DNA of 64,000 bases, from NCBI GenBank assembly GCA_013076295.1, contig RQOL01000863.1, positions 2,980,180 through 3,044,179 of the forward strand. Direction: 5' to 3'. This document shows positions 16,874 to 29,399 of this stretch, piece after piece (positions within the stretch are counted from its first letter, which is position 1; the number at the start of each line of letters is the position of its first letter). The notes under the pieces were generated by a model. The model did not search any database and was not told where the DNA came from. It was given only the letters and a program-made list of their open reading frames with translations. The DNA comes from Sanderia malayensis (Eukaryota > Cnidaria > Scyphozoa > Semaeostomeae > Pelagiidae). Position numbers and translations under genes: made by a program.

Positions 16874-18148
16874 ATGCTGAATACATCGACAGTGAACAAC
16901 ACTGCAATAACTACCGTGCTGCAAGTCACAACACAAGCGAATATTCCAGAAATATTTCCAAGTTTTGTGGAAGCAATTTTGAATTTCTTCTACGTGGTGG
17001 TTTCTCTAATTGGCATAGTTGGAAACAGTTTGATTATTTACTTAATTGCAACCAAGAAAGTGAACAGAACAGCATTCAATATCTTGCTCACAAATCTCTC
17101 CGTTGCTGACCTCATAGCAAGTATTTCCTTATATCCCTACGTTTTCATAAGTTTGAAAGGACATGATGTAAGCAATGTTGTGGGGACTATATTCTGTGAT
17201 TTCACTGTTGGTTTAGCGCTGTTTTTCATCTGTGCCAGCGTATCACTACTATCGCTAACCATCATTTCGATCAATCGATTCATCTGCATTAACTACCCTC
17301 TTAAATTCGTTTGGCATCAAGGAGTTACAAGCAGCAAAATTCTCGTTGTCGCGTCATGGTTCATAGCTGTCTGTTCGATACTCCCAGTGCTGGCATCATT
17401 CAAATACAACAAAGATTGGGGCATATGTGAGCGAGAGTGGCCCGAAATTATTGACGGACAGTTATACAGTATCATTACGACCATATTGGGCTTCGGTGTA
17501 CCAGTTACTGTCTTATTCTATACATTTATTGTGACATTGAAGAACATGAGAATAAAAGTGAACGACCTTCAGCTTTCTCATCAACTAAACAGGAGATCGA
17601 GGAAGAAAACAATTCGTTTACTCGGATGGCTGATAATCGTTTTCTGTGCGTGCTGGGCGCCATTTTGGATCTATTGGATCTTGTCGCGATCCACTCGCAT
17701 ATTTGATGAAGGAAATTTGGGTGATTACCAGCGCATGCGCGCCATTCGCTTCACCGTGTTAATTGCTTCGATTAATTCAAGCGCAGACCCCTTTCTGTAC
17801 GGATTATTTGGTGAGCAATTCAAAGGTGCGCTGAGAATGCTGTTCAGATCAACAAGAATAAGACAACGCTACTCTTCCAGTCGGAAGACAACGATGGCTA
17901 CATTGCCAGTCGTTACTGAAGGCACACGACATCATATTGCAAAAGAACCATCTTCATATTCCTTGAAAGAATTGGATGAGGAAGTTACCGGATCATTAAC
18001 ACCTAGATCATCATTTGTCATTGCCCATTTAAGACGCAAGAGTCAACAACAACAACTACAACAACAACAACAACAGCAACAAAAGCAACAGCAACAACAG
18101 AATGATGCTTTGGGAAATGATATTGAAATTCTCCCTGACATTATTTAA
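16874..18148 (+). CDS. Orphan rhodopsin-class (class A) G protein-coupled receptor, intronless
   Basis: 424-residue seven-helix receptor in one exon, starting at the first ATG. Extracellular N-terminus with possible N-glycosylation sites at N3 and N8. TM1 holds GNSLIIYL, TM2 NLSVADLI, TM3 is preceded by C108, which can pair with C185 in loop 2. The TM3 end reads NRF instead of DRY, TM6 has CACWAPFW (CWxP class), and TM7 reads SSADPFLYG (DPxxY class). NRY-type TM3 motifs and YG after TM7 also occur in melatonin-like receptors, but no ligand-specific motif is clear. The tail is Ser/Thr-rich and contains a Gln-rich run (bases ~18042-18100). Single-exon class A receptors are common in invertebrates. 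Ligand unknown. Confidence 0.94.
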   Translation: MLNTSTVNNTAITTVLQVTTQANIPEIFPSFVEAILNFFYVVVSLIGIVGNSLIIYLIATKKVNRTAFNILLTNLSVADLIASISLYPYVFISLKGHDVSNVVGTIFCDFTVGLALFFICASVSLLSLTIISINRFICINYPLKFVWHQGVTSSKILVVASWFIAVCSILPVLASFKYNKDWGICEREWPEIIDGQLYSIITTILGFGVPVTVLFYTFIVTLKNMRIKVNDLQLSHQLNRRSRKKTIRLLGWLIIVFCACWAPFWIYWILSRSTRIFDEGNLGDYQRMRAIRFTVLIASINSSADPFLYGLFGEQFKGALRMLFRSTRIRQRYSSSRKTTMATLPVVTEGTRHHIAKEPSSYSLKELDEEVTGSLTPRSSFVIAHLRRKSQQQQLQQQQQQQQKQQQQQNDALGNDIEILPDII

Positions 18149-18801
18149 TTAAATGCGCCATGACTCTGCTTCACTGTTATTTTTGTATTTTACTTTGTCT
18201 CAGTTGCAACATGCAAGCCTCGCTATCAAACTAATTGCGTAGTAAAAGTAATGCTAGAGTCCTCATATTTTACCAGTCTCGTTTTCATTCTGTCGCAGTT
18301 TGTTAGCGCAACAATTCTGCAAAATGTCCAGCCAATCTATGGCCTTGAACATTGGCAGATACATGACCAGTGGCAGCAATGAAGTATTATGTATGATAAA
18401 TTGAAATGGCTTTTCGAACAGTTGTATGAAAGAGAGATAAAGTCATTTTAGTTGATCATGTTTATGCCTGTTAAATGCAAACAAAACCTTGAATAATAGA
18501 AGTGGGTTGATTTATGCAGTGAACCGCTATCGCTGCATTTGCATTATCAAGCAAGTGCAAACTTTGATAATACACCACCAGTTAAGGTCATTGCATGAAC
18601 ATCACGAAATCACTATCATCTGCATTCAGTTAATGTACCTAACCATCCGTGTTCACAATACGATCTTCTTCTTCTCATATCGCGATTTCTGCAACTTCGC
18701 TTTTCTGTTACAATATGTAAATATGTTGATTTGAAGCAAAGTATTTCGCAAATTGAATTACAAGTACGGATTTTACATGCTACAAATGTTCAAGCAGAAA
18801 T
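18149..18801. other. GPCR 3' UTR and spacer
   Basis: No gene seen. A short forward frame at 18489-18734 has no family likeness or splice context. Confidence 0.4.
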
Positions 18802-21800
18802 ATGACAACTTTTATGTTCATGTTCGTGTGCTTTTTAAGGATTATTACAGATAAGCACGCAGGTTAGTATGCAAGTTTCAATTACATGCTCGTGTTAACT
18901 AGATCAGTTTCATGCAGTTGTCTTAATAAATCTCTTGTAATGACATAACAATGCTTCTCTATCTCGTTATGTATTGCATATAATTTTGCAACAGTTCGAT
19001 TAGCATCATGTTCAATATAGACATTTTGCTATATATAATCATATTAGCTAATAGGCCCAATGTAATAGGAAATGCACAGTTGACGAGAAGTAGATGAATG
19101 CATTGTTATCAATATCATATGATTCCTATTTTGCAATTGCATTTTGATTAGTTTGCGTTTAAATCGATTTTGTAGATGCACAAGCTCCTTTATCGCTTCC
19201 ATCGCCAGATCCACTGACTGGTAAGTACAGATCCATGCAGGTAAACACGCAGACACACACGTATATATATATACATATGTACATGTATGATGTGTATTGT
19301 GTCTGACAAATGCTCTTGCATGAAACTCTGAATTATCTACACATTTACAGTAGAAGTACACGTATGTAGTATCTATTTACACGGCAGTTTATAGCTTGTT
19401 TAAGTGCTACGTGAAAGTAACCCAGTGTTTATTTTTAAACAGGCACTGTTCAATCAAGTAGTTCTGCAACTGGTTACTTACCAGATACTGGTTCAAACTG
19501 GTTTGACCGGGCACATGGTGCATTGGATGAGCATGTCGGCCAACCGTTTATACCAGCGCCTGGTTCTCCACTTTCAATTTACAATAAACCAGAAGTGCTC
19601 GATCCATTCTATGCTAAGACAAACGTTTTTCATCATCATCACCATTTCATCATTCCAGTTCATAAGCACGTGACTCGCATTCATCATCATCATCATAATA
19701 ATCATATTCATCATCAGCCAGCTGTGGTCGCCCACCAACATCATCATGATAATCATCATAATCATGATGAATTTCCTGGCAATCTCGTATCAGTAGTTCA
19801 CGCTGATCATCATAATAATAATCATAATCATGGTAATCATATCGAGGATGATAGTAAAAGTGTCCTTGAAGCCATGGATTCAGCTGACATCAGCACTGCG
19901 TTAGATGAAGTATCACATGGTAAGCATGGTGGAAGCAAACATTCTGCAGCTATTGAGATTGAAGTCGATCCGGCAGGCCACGTGAAAACCTTCCTGAATC
20001 ACAACTACCCACACGCCACCGGTGGTGGTAGCAATAGTAATAATAATAATCATAATCATAAAAGTAGTCACGCCCTGGAGCATACGTCACATCATGAGGT
20101 CCATAAAATATCAAGTCACAAAGATGAGAAATCGACGACGTCACTTGACTTGGATATTGACATTCCAACCATTGAGAAAATCGCAGCACCGCAACACCAA
20201 CAACAACAACAACATCGTCAGCATTCGTCATTTGTCAATTCCATTGACCCATCAATCGCAGATAGCATTGATTACGCTCAGTTGCACGCATTTCACCCAC
20301 AACCTGATGCATCACATCCAATTCAATCATTCAACAGACAACAACCCGCACCAAGCAATGTCCTACCAGGACCATTGGCAGGACAAACTGGCTATGGTAC
20401 TCCTCCGCAAGCTACATTTATGCAACCTCCGCAACACGTGACAGCCAATCAAGTTACGTCTTCACCAGTTGCTCTAAACCAACCTGCTGTTACTGGTGGT
20501 GTGGGCTACAATTCACCAGTTTCGCCATTTGATGATAACACACTTGCTGGTCATAGTAATGTTTTGGATGCACACTCGATAACGCGTAATGGCTATGGTG
20601 TTGGTTTTCCATCGCTGCCCGGCTCAATATCACCCAATGCATACTCTTCACCTACAGTTGGCGTGCCAGATGCTACTGATGCATTCAAGCAATCTGAATA
20701 TGCGAATGCAATGAATGGAAATGCCAATCACGCCGTGCCAACTGTTGCTGGTTTCAATGGCCACACCGATGGTACCCCTGCAGATGCGATATCCGCCGAC
20801 TTGGTATCCAATGCTCATAACCATCCAGAGAGCGCAGACGCACAAATGTTTCCACCGCACGGTCGAAACAACGGACACTCCGCACGTGGTGCAAATGATG
20901 TCAACGGGGCAGGGGTGACTGCGGAGCAGCGTAGCAAAGCCGATGGAAAGGATGATGTAATGCATAGTTTCATGTCAGCAGGTAATGTGAATGTTCATCA
21001 TGACAATGACTTACAGCAAGCTACAATGCAAGATGATGCACCCAATGAGGTTCATGTAACAGAAGGTGGGCATGAAATCGACGTAACACACCACGATGAT
21101 ATTGATGATGACACACATGAAGAACATCATGATAATCATCCACATGCTATTCACGTGTCTGACAATGGACATGGCTATGCAGTGCAAACGGATTCGGATC
21201 ACGATAATGGATACTCCGCACGTGATGAGGGCCACAATGATGGCAATCATGTAATACATGCTGATGAAGCCAACGAATCAACGTCACACAATGAAATTCA
21301 CATTAACGCAGCACATTATACAGGGTTGCCAATTGATGCGCCTGACAGCTATGCTGAACTTACTGATAATCAGAATTTCGAGCACGAAACACTTGGTAAT
21401 GATCAACACATTGATGATGAAAGTCATCATGTTGAAGAAGTACATCACATCACTTCGCCTGTTTCTATCACTGGTCCTGAAAATATTCATGCTACAGAAC
21501 CATTTATTGTTAGTCATCCCGCACACGATCTACTACATCAGATGGAAGAAAGCCACCCCTCTGAGGAAGCTCACCATTCTGAAGAAGAGGTGCATCATCC
21601 TGTGGAAGAAATACATCATCATATGGAAGAGATGCATCATCCTGTAGAGGAAATACATCATCATGTGGAAGAGATGCATCATCCAGTGGAAGAAATACAT
21701 CATCACGTGGAAGAGATGCATCATCCTGTGGAAGAAATACATCATCACGTGGAAGAGATGCATCATCCTTTGGAGGAAGTACATCATCGCGTGGAAGAGA

Positions 21801-24800
21801 TGCATCATCCTTTGGAAGAAGTGCATCGTCACGTGGAAGAGATGCATCATCCTTTGGAGGAAGTACATCATCATGTGGAAGAGGTACACCATCCTGTAGA
21901 GGAGATACATCACCATGTGGAGGAGAGTCATCCGGTTGAAGAAGTACATCAAGTGGATGGAACTACTCTTGGTCATGACATAGATTTGGACCAACTTGAA
22001 GCAGATTTGGGACACGAGGGAGATTTCCACGAAGAGGGACACGAAACACATTTAATATCAGAACATGCCCACGAAGAACCACATACTGAATTACATCATC
22101 ATTATGAAGAAGAACATCACATTCCTGAAGAACATCACATTCCTGAAGAACATGTTTATGAAGAACCACATGTCAATGATTTAACACATTCTCACGAAGA
22201 ACCACACACTGAAGTACATCATCATTACGAAGAAGAACATCATATCCCCGAAGAACATGTTCATGAAGAACCACATACTGAAGTACATCATCATTACGAA
22301 GAAGAACATCATATTCCTGAAGAACATGTCCACGAAGAACCACATATCGATGACGTAACACATTTTCATGAAGAACCACATGCTGAAGTACATCACCATT
22401 ATGAAGAAGAACATCACATCCCGGAAGAACATGTTCATGAAGAACCACATACCGAAGTACATCATCATTATGAACAAGATCATCACATTCCTGAAGAACA
22501 TGTTCATGAAGAGGAATTCATGGATCATATGCATCACGAAGAGCCATTTTTGAGCCACATCAATCACGAAGAAGGACAATCGCAAATGCAAAGTGATATT
22601 GCTCATGAGTTACATGATACGAATATATTCAGCAATGTAGTACCTGAAATGCCTGGTACTCTGCATGAAGATGTGCATTCGCCAGGAATAGCACCAGAAC
22701 TAGCAGAAGCAAATGCACATAGCAATGTTGTGCCTGAAATGCCAGGTAGCATACACGGTGATATACATGAAAATTCGCATGAGTTGTTTGATGGGGCCAC
22801 CCCAGTTTCAAGAGATGCAACTGCACATAGCAGTTTTGTAGCAGACGAGCATCATGATGATCATGCTTTGCCAATGCACACAGATGAAGCGCATGAACCA
22901 TTGCACGGGTTTGATGAGCATGGAAAAGAATTCTATCTTGGTGGAATCAAACCACAGAGTGACGAAGCAACTGAATCAGTAGGAGGTAGCTCAAAGCATG
23001 GCCTTCCTGCTGCAAATGGTCATGAAGATGAAAATCAAGTTCATATCGATGAGAAAGATTTGGAATTAGAGAAGAAAGCTCACCAAAACGAAATAGTAGA
23101 TCCTCCATTTTTAAGACATAATGATATGCATGGAGATGGTTATGGTGCAGGTGTTGTACCAGGACCAGATATTAATGTTGGCGGTGGTGGAGCAAGTCAT
23201 ACAGGCACAGGGTCCTCTTTGACGGCACCTGTCTCAGTTTCTCTCCCGGAAATCATACCCGATGCAGCACCATATTTAACTGATCATCCTGCACATGAAA
23301 TGCTTCATGAAATGGAACATGGTCGTAAGAGGGAGTCATTTGCCAAGCCTAATAATAGCAATAACAATAATAATAAGAATAAGAAGAAGGTATGGCCAGG
23401 CATGGTGAGCATTGGAAAGCCAAAACAACCTAGTGTAACAAGACAGAAGAAAAACGTAGCTAGTAGTAGTCATGCAAAGGGTGCAAAGACGATTGCAAAG
23501 AATGGAGGAATCAAGAACAGTGTTATGAAGCCCAAAGTATCGAAATTTATCTCTGGAAGTAGACGCGAAAGTTTGTCACACGTACAATGGACTAAGACAA
23601 GTGACGATCCAATTCAGATAAAACCAAAAAGTGTTTATAAAACAGTACCAAATGAGCCGCACGCATTGATTAAAACTGTACCAAACGAAGAAATCAAAGG
23701 AAACGAAGATAATGCGTCAATGATAGTGTCATTGGGAAGTAGCAACGAGCAAGAACATAACAATACGAACAGCGTATCAAGCAATGTGTCAGCGAATGAT
23801 AAAGCCACTTCTACCGAAAAAGATACTGATATCAATGTGGATAAGGTTGTGGATAAAAACAAAGACCAGCCAGAGGATAGCAATAAAGGCGACAACGATA
23901 ATGCAAAAGAAAAAGAGAAAAATGATAAGGATAATCAAAAGAACGATAACGAAGAACATGTTAAGAGCTTCAACAAAGGGGGCCACAGTGCTTTTCATGT
24001 GAGAAATAAAACTGTAAGTTTTCCATTTTTTGCTAACAACTCCGAAACAGCCTCGAACGAGGAAGAGAATTTAGAGGATTCAGAATTCATAACAACTAGC
24101 TTCGAAAGCACTGGAAATAAAAATCAAAATAGACAGCTGAGTGAAAAAAAAGCAAACGAGGGAAAAAATGAATCAACAGATGAGGAAGATGCAAGGAAGA
24201 AAAAAGAAGAGGAAGAGAAGAAACAGAGAGAAAAAGAAAAAGAAGAGATGAAAGAAAAACTGAAGAAAGAAGAAGAAGAGAAAAAGAAGCAAATGGAAGA
24301 ACAGAGAAAAAAGAAGGAAGAAGATGACAAATGGATAAAGGAGCGGGCGGAGAAAATTAAAAAAGAGAAAGAAGAAAAACAAAAAAAGGAAGAAGAGGAA
24401 AATAAAAAAAGAATAGAGGAGTTGAAGAAGAAGAAGGAAGAAGAAGATAAAAAGAAAAAGGAAGAAGAGGCTAAGAAGAAGAAAGAGGCAGAGGAGAAGA
24501 GGATAAAAGACGAAGAAGAAAAGAAAAAGAAAGAGGAAGAAGAGAAAAAGATGAAGGAGGAGGCACTGAAGAAACAGAAAGAGGCGGAAAAAGAAGCTAA
24601 GGAAAAATTGGAAAAAGAAGAAAAGAAAAAAGGAGAGAGAAGAAGAAGAAAGAAAAAAGAAGGAAGCAGAAGAGAAATGGATTAAAGAGCAGGCAGAGAA
24701 AGTTAAGAAAGAACGAGAAGAGGCGAAAAAGATTGAACAGAGGGATAACATGAAAAGAACGAAGGAGTTAAAAAAGAAGATGGAAGAAGAAGCAAAAATG

Positions 24801-26612
24801 AAGAACGAGGAAGAAGCTAGAAAGAAAAAAGAGGCAGAGGAAAAAAAGATCAAAGACGAAGAAGAAAAGAAGAAGAAAGAAGAAGAACAGAAAAGGATGA
24901 AGGAGGAAGCGGAAACGAAGAGAAAAGAGGAAGAAGAGAGAGCTAAAGAGAAAATAGCAAAAGAGGAAGAAGAGAGAAAAAAGAAAGAAGAGGAAGAACA
25001 AAGTAAAAAGGAAGCAGAAGAGAATTGGATTAAACAGCAGGCAGAAAAAGTTAAAAAGCAGCAAGAAGAGAAAAAGAAGGAAGAGGAGGAAGAGAATTTG
25101 GAGAGAATGAAGAAGCTGAAAAAGAAGAAGGAGGAGGAAGCTAACAAGAAAAAACAGGAAGAAGCTAGAAAAAAGAAAGAGGCAGAAGAAAAGAGAATAA
25201 AGGAGCAGGAAGAAAAGAAGAAGAAAGAAGAAGAACAGAGAAAAATGAAAGAAGAGGCATATAAGAAACAACAAGAGGAGGACAAAAAAGTAAAAGAGAA
25301 ATTAGCGGAAGAAGAAAAGGAAAGAAAGAGACAGGAAGATGAAGAACAAAAGAAGAAGGAAGCTGCAGAGAAATGGATAAAAGAGCAGGCGGAAAAAATT
25401 AAGAAAGAACAGGAAGAGACGAAGAAAATAGAGGAAGAGCTTGCAAAACAAGAGAGAGCTAAGAAAGAAAAAGAAAACATGCAGAAATTTAATATATTAC
25501 AAAAGGGAAAAAATGGAATAGAAGATGTATCTGGGGGTATTTTCGGAACAATTCAATCAAGTGGTGGAGATGCTGAACATAATCCAGGATCAATCTTCAT
25601 AAATGCAAATAGCCAAGAAGGCAACAAGGGCTTGGAGAATAAGTTCTCACAAGAAAATTACGATTCAGCTGGAAACAACAAAGTGTCTGATGATAAAGGT
25701 GTTGATTATATTGACTATTTGCAACGTTTATCAAATGGTAAACTGAATTATAATAAAAACATGATGGCATTGCAAGGAGAGAGAAGTAGTGACGAAGAAG
25801 AGCAAGGATTTGAGAAAGTAGGTCCCCAACAAGGTGATCTGTTGAATGATGCAAGAACTGTTGATGATGGTGAAAGTAAAAATGGAAATTTCGGTCAAAG
25901 CACTGTTGATTCAGAAGAATGGACATCCATGAAAAATGCAGGTGCTAATGCAACAATAGAAAATGAAGATAGTAGCGAAGGTAATGAGATTTCGACCGAA
26001 GAGCCTTCGCAGTTAAATGCAGGTAAAGATAAAGCTGCTTTAGGCGAAGATAAAAACTCGGAGGAATCTGGGTTGATCAATAAGATCGAAGAAACAATAT
26101 CAGGAATGAGTGATAAAGGACTTCTAGCCAATAGCAGCCAAGATGATAATACATTGTTTAACAATGAATATAATAACGCAGTTAATCAATATAAGTCAAT
26201 ATCAGAGAGAAATCGAAGTGTAGCTGGAAGTGAGTATGATGATCATGCAATTTCGAGAGAAAGTTCTGAAAGACCATCATCGGTTGAGAATTTGTCAGAA
26301 AACATTGAGTTATTTGGAAGTGCAAATGCCGAGAGAAAGAGTAATCAATCATCACAGCCTCGTGTTCAGTCTGATGGCAATGTTGTACTGAAACGAGATC
26401 GCCAGCCTCGATATGATGTGAAGAAGAAGAAGATTGGGAAGAAGTCGAAGAGAAATGAATCAAAGAAGAAGAAGAAGACATCTAATAAAATGAAGAACCA
26501 TAATTCGAGAAAAGAAAGAAATAAGCTATTACATGAAAGAACGAAGAGAAGATTGTCATTAAGGGATATTTTAACACAGAAAGACTTTTTCTCAACTCAT
26601 AACCTTCTTTGA
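18802..26612 (+). CDS. Giant secreted His-rich and Lys/Glu coiled-coil repeat protein, frame-broken at about 24,630
   Basis: Three exons: 18802-18862, 19176-19220 and 19443-26612, each small junction in phase 1. The first two give MTTFMFMFVCFLRIITDKHA then DAQAPLSLP, a hydrophobic leader with an A-D-A/Q-A signal-peptidase-type site, so the protein is predicted to be secreted. Layout of the ~2,420 residues: early His runs (19630-19850); Asn/His/Pro-rich spacer; His/Glu array 1 of 14-residue units (21593-21928, HHPVEEIHHHVEEM); His/Glu array 2 of ~23-residue units (22070-22520, EEPHTEVHHHYEEEHHIP); Ser/Asn-rich link; Lys/Glu coiled coil (24184-25480) of 116-residue modules; acidic linker; very basic C-terminus. 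A stop at 24683 results from a net +1 shift; reading resumes one frame over and continues to 26612. I recognise no family. His/Glu arrays suggest binding of zinc, copper or calcium (inference), and the polyelectrolyte build suggests a matrix, cuticle, skeleton or secreted-capsule protein. Confidence 0.85.
21593..21928 (+). repeat. Eight-copy 42-bp coding tandem repeat
   Basis: Eight units of 14 residues with consensus HHP-V/L-EE-I/V-HHHVEE-M, followed by a degenerate partial unit. Copies 2-4 are identical in protein; copies 5-7 share L and V variants, which shows stepwise local duplication. Each unit carries five or six histidines and four glutamates. Confidence 0.95.
24332..25376 (+). repeat. 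348-bp coding modules of the Lys/Glu coiled coil
   Basis: Each module begins with a WIK-x-x-AEK motif whose Trp codon lies at 24332, 24678, 25026 and 25374. Spacing is 346, 348 and 348 bp, i.e. 116 residues for the intact modules. The first module is two bases short, which is where the frame is lost. The fourth copy is partial. Confidence 0.92.
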
Positions 26613-27386
26613 AAGAGAAGATGAAAAAATGCTGGCTGGTCAGCTGCTTGCAAAAGCAGAGAAAGGTCCAACAAAATGGAGCTTGCTTAGCGGAATCGAT
26701 AAATATTCACAAGGATAAGAAAGATGCAACTAATTTGGACGTTCAAGCCCATTGAAAGATGACGGGAAGATGACTCGACTCAGACTGAGTTAGATTTTCA
26801 ACGATTACAGACAAAGATATTTTCTTTGAATAGCTGATTAGTAAAATAATTCACGAATTTTAAATCGGTTTTACGCTAAGAGTATTTGAATCATTAATAG
26901 TTAATTTTATTAATGATTAAATCCATAAAAGATAAAATGACTTTACTGAAGGGAACTTCAAGCAAAAATAGATTAACTGTTATATAGTTGATAAATTGAC
27001 AAAAGACATTCAAAGGCACCTCCAAGACATTCGGAAAAGAAATTGACTGTAAATATACACAAGTTTAACATTTACCTAACGCGACAATTTGAAAGTTGTA
27101 CAAAAATAAAGTTATACTAAAATAATAATTATGGAATATCAACTACTTTTAATTTTATAAGCTACTGAATTATAATCTTTAAATAGCTATAAAAATGAAA
27201 ATATGCTAAATGACTTGAAATGAATCTAACATTGTTTTAAATCGCGCCGCACAAAAATCAAAGCAAAAGAAGACACAAGACGAAAGAGGCAACAAATTTA
27301 CGAAAAGTAAATATAATTTTCAAACTTCTAAATAATGCTACAAATATTTCCTTTCACAATTAAATAATTCATTATTATTACTTTCA
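26613..27386. other. 3' UTRs of the His-rich gene and of PGP
   Basis: AATAAA at 27105-27110 is a plausible polyadenylation signal for the forward gene. The rest, up to the PGP stop codon, is AT-rich with no gene seen. Confidence 0.55.
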
Positions 27387-29200
27387 TTATTCAAGGAGAC
27401 ATTCTAAAAGATCTTTCACGCTATTTGCAACATATTGTGGTAGTAATTTTGAATCAGTGTCAGATTTACGAATGTTGTCAATTTCAGTTTCATTCGTCAC
27501 TCCGGATAAAACTGCCAAAGTCTTCATGCCGAATCTGTTTCCAAAGAGAATATCAGTTTCCAATCTGAGGTGGAGAAGAAAGAAGACTCAAATATCAAGA
27601 TGAAATACTAAATGTGAGTATAATACGATACTATTTTTTCTAAACACCAATTACTAACCTATCGCCAATCATTAGGGACTTTGAGGGCTCAATGTGATGA
27701 CTAAAATAAACAAAACAAAACGTTGAAGTATCGAATTACAAAAAACACACGTGCAGTTGCGTGTGAACTTTATTCCGCCTGAATATCTCACTCGCCCCAG
27801 AATTAAAGTAATGAAAAACATACACTGCTTGAATAGCTTCCAGCATGGGTTTTTCTGGCTTTCCCATGACTATTGGCTCTCTTCCTGCTGCTGTCTTCAC
27901 TGCAGCGACAATTGAACCAGTGCCTGCATAAGATGTTAGCAAGATAATAAGATCACCACTGGCAGAAATAAGAGACAGCAAGATAATGTACTATAGCTAT
28001 ACCTGGCATGAAGCACCCATTGCCCAATGGGAAACTATTATCAGTATTTGTTGCTATGAATTTAACACCAGGACTTCTCAAATATTGCAAAGCAGTTGTC
28101 ATTTTTTGAAAACCGATATCTTCATCAAAACCCACAACAACTGCACCAACCTTGAATATGCAATTTATTTTAATACAGTTTGAGATGTTAGGGATTGTCA
28201 GGATATCATCAAAGAATAATTTGCTTTAAAACTGTTCTTACTTCACTGTCAGTGCTGAGGTCAACCCTTTTTGATGGGTCTGTTTTCGAGTCTCCACCTA
28301 ATGGAACTGGCTGAAAAATTGATTTAGTAACACTTCTTAACCCTTTTCCTGGAGCTTTATTTAATTAAAATATAATATGTGCTTGATACAAAATTAATGA
28401 ATAATATAGTGCACAGGTAATGATTACCCCGGTTGGTGTATGGGATATGCCTAACTCGTCCAGTTCATCTGCCAACCCTTCTCTACCAATAAGATAAACT
28501 TTCTTATCAAACTTAAGGACGTGTTTTAAGTACAATGCAGCTACTTTTGCAGTGCCAAAGATTTCATCCTAAAAAATCAAAAAATTATGGATGCCAAACA
28601 AAAAATCTGGTACATGGGTCTTAATGTTTCAGAAATAATCAGATCAATGGACATTTAATTTAATTTACCACTTGGGCTTCCAAGCCAAATGATACGAATT
28701 TCTGAGCATATCTTTTCACAGATTTTCCACTATTGTTGGTTACGAATATTAGTTTCTTACCCTAATTTCAAGAGAGGTAATATCACAATTATTACATAAT
28801 ACAAGAAAGATTCAACAGTGGAGTGGATATACAGTTAAGGTAGTTTGAGAATAAAATAGGAAGAGGGTTCATTTGCCAGTACCATTTTTCTAAGGGTTTG
28901 AATTAATTGAGCTGCGCCATCAATAGGACCATCGGGATGCCAAATAACACCTAAAATTTGCAATTATCCATCATTTAATTGCCAAGTGCGAAATAATAAT
29001 GAATATTGGAACTTGGATTGGAAGGCATGTTTTTCGTTTCCACGTGCCACAAAAAGGAAAGGGCCTAAATGAAAAAAATTTCTGAATTATTATCACAAGA
29101 AATATTATAATCTGGGTTTTTTACCATCGCAATCAAAGAGTACTGAATTTACTGAATCAATAAGTTTTTTTCCTTCTAATTTGTTTAGCTTGGAAAGCAT
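27387..29200 (-). CDS. PGP: Phosphoglycolate / glycerol-3-phosphate phosphatase (HAD family)
   Basis: Cytosolic HAD phosphatase that removes phosphate from 2-phosphoglycolate and glycerol-3-phosphate in mammals. Nine exons (minus order): 29200-29125, 28950-28883, 28761-28669, 28568-28428, 28310-28242, 28150-28003, 27923-27824, 27700-27659 and 27564-27387, all in phase, 304 residues (human PGP 321). HAD motif I is FDCDGVIW with nucleophile D23 and acid/base D25; motif II is FVTNNSGKS (T56); motif III lysine lies in MGKPEKPM; motif IV is MIGDRLETD (D245). The type-2 cap contains VGAVVVGFDEDI and TNTDNSFPLGNG. The close relative PDXP (pyridoxal phosphatase) is the alternative; length and the GVIWHPDGPI region do not settle it. 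Confidence 0.92.
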
Positions 29201-29399
29201 TTTTATTGCGCGTGATAAAATAACTCCTCTCCTCTTCCGTTTGATTTAGGATAGGTATTTGAAAAATAACATTAGCCACCTTGAGGTTGAAAAAACGTTT
29301 TATCATTAAACGTTTTATTTATAAAATTTCAAAATATGAATACAAATATAGGGTTAAATTTAAATTTTTATTTTTTATTCCAATACAATTCAAATACTT
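29201..29399. other. Upstream of PGP
   Basis: Short AT-rich promoter region of the minus-strand PGP gene; it contains a close repeat of AAACGTTTTAT around 29293-29322. Confidence 0.4.

Noticed and set aside
21533..22606. Minus-strand Met/Phe/His-rich frames opposite the His arrays
   Set aside because: Exact periodicity follows the coding repeat on the other strand; shadow frames.
24173..25480. Long minus-strand frame rich in Ser/Phe/Leu opposite the coiled coil
   Set aside because: It is the complement of GAA/AAG repeats and has no start or splice context; low-complexity shadow.
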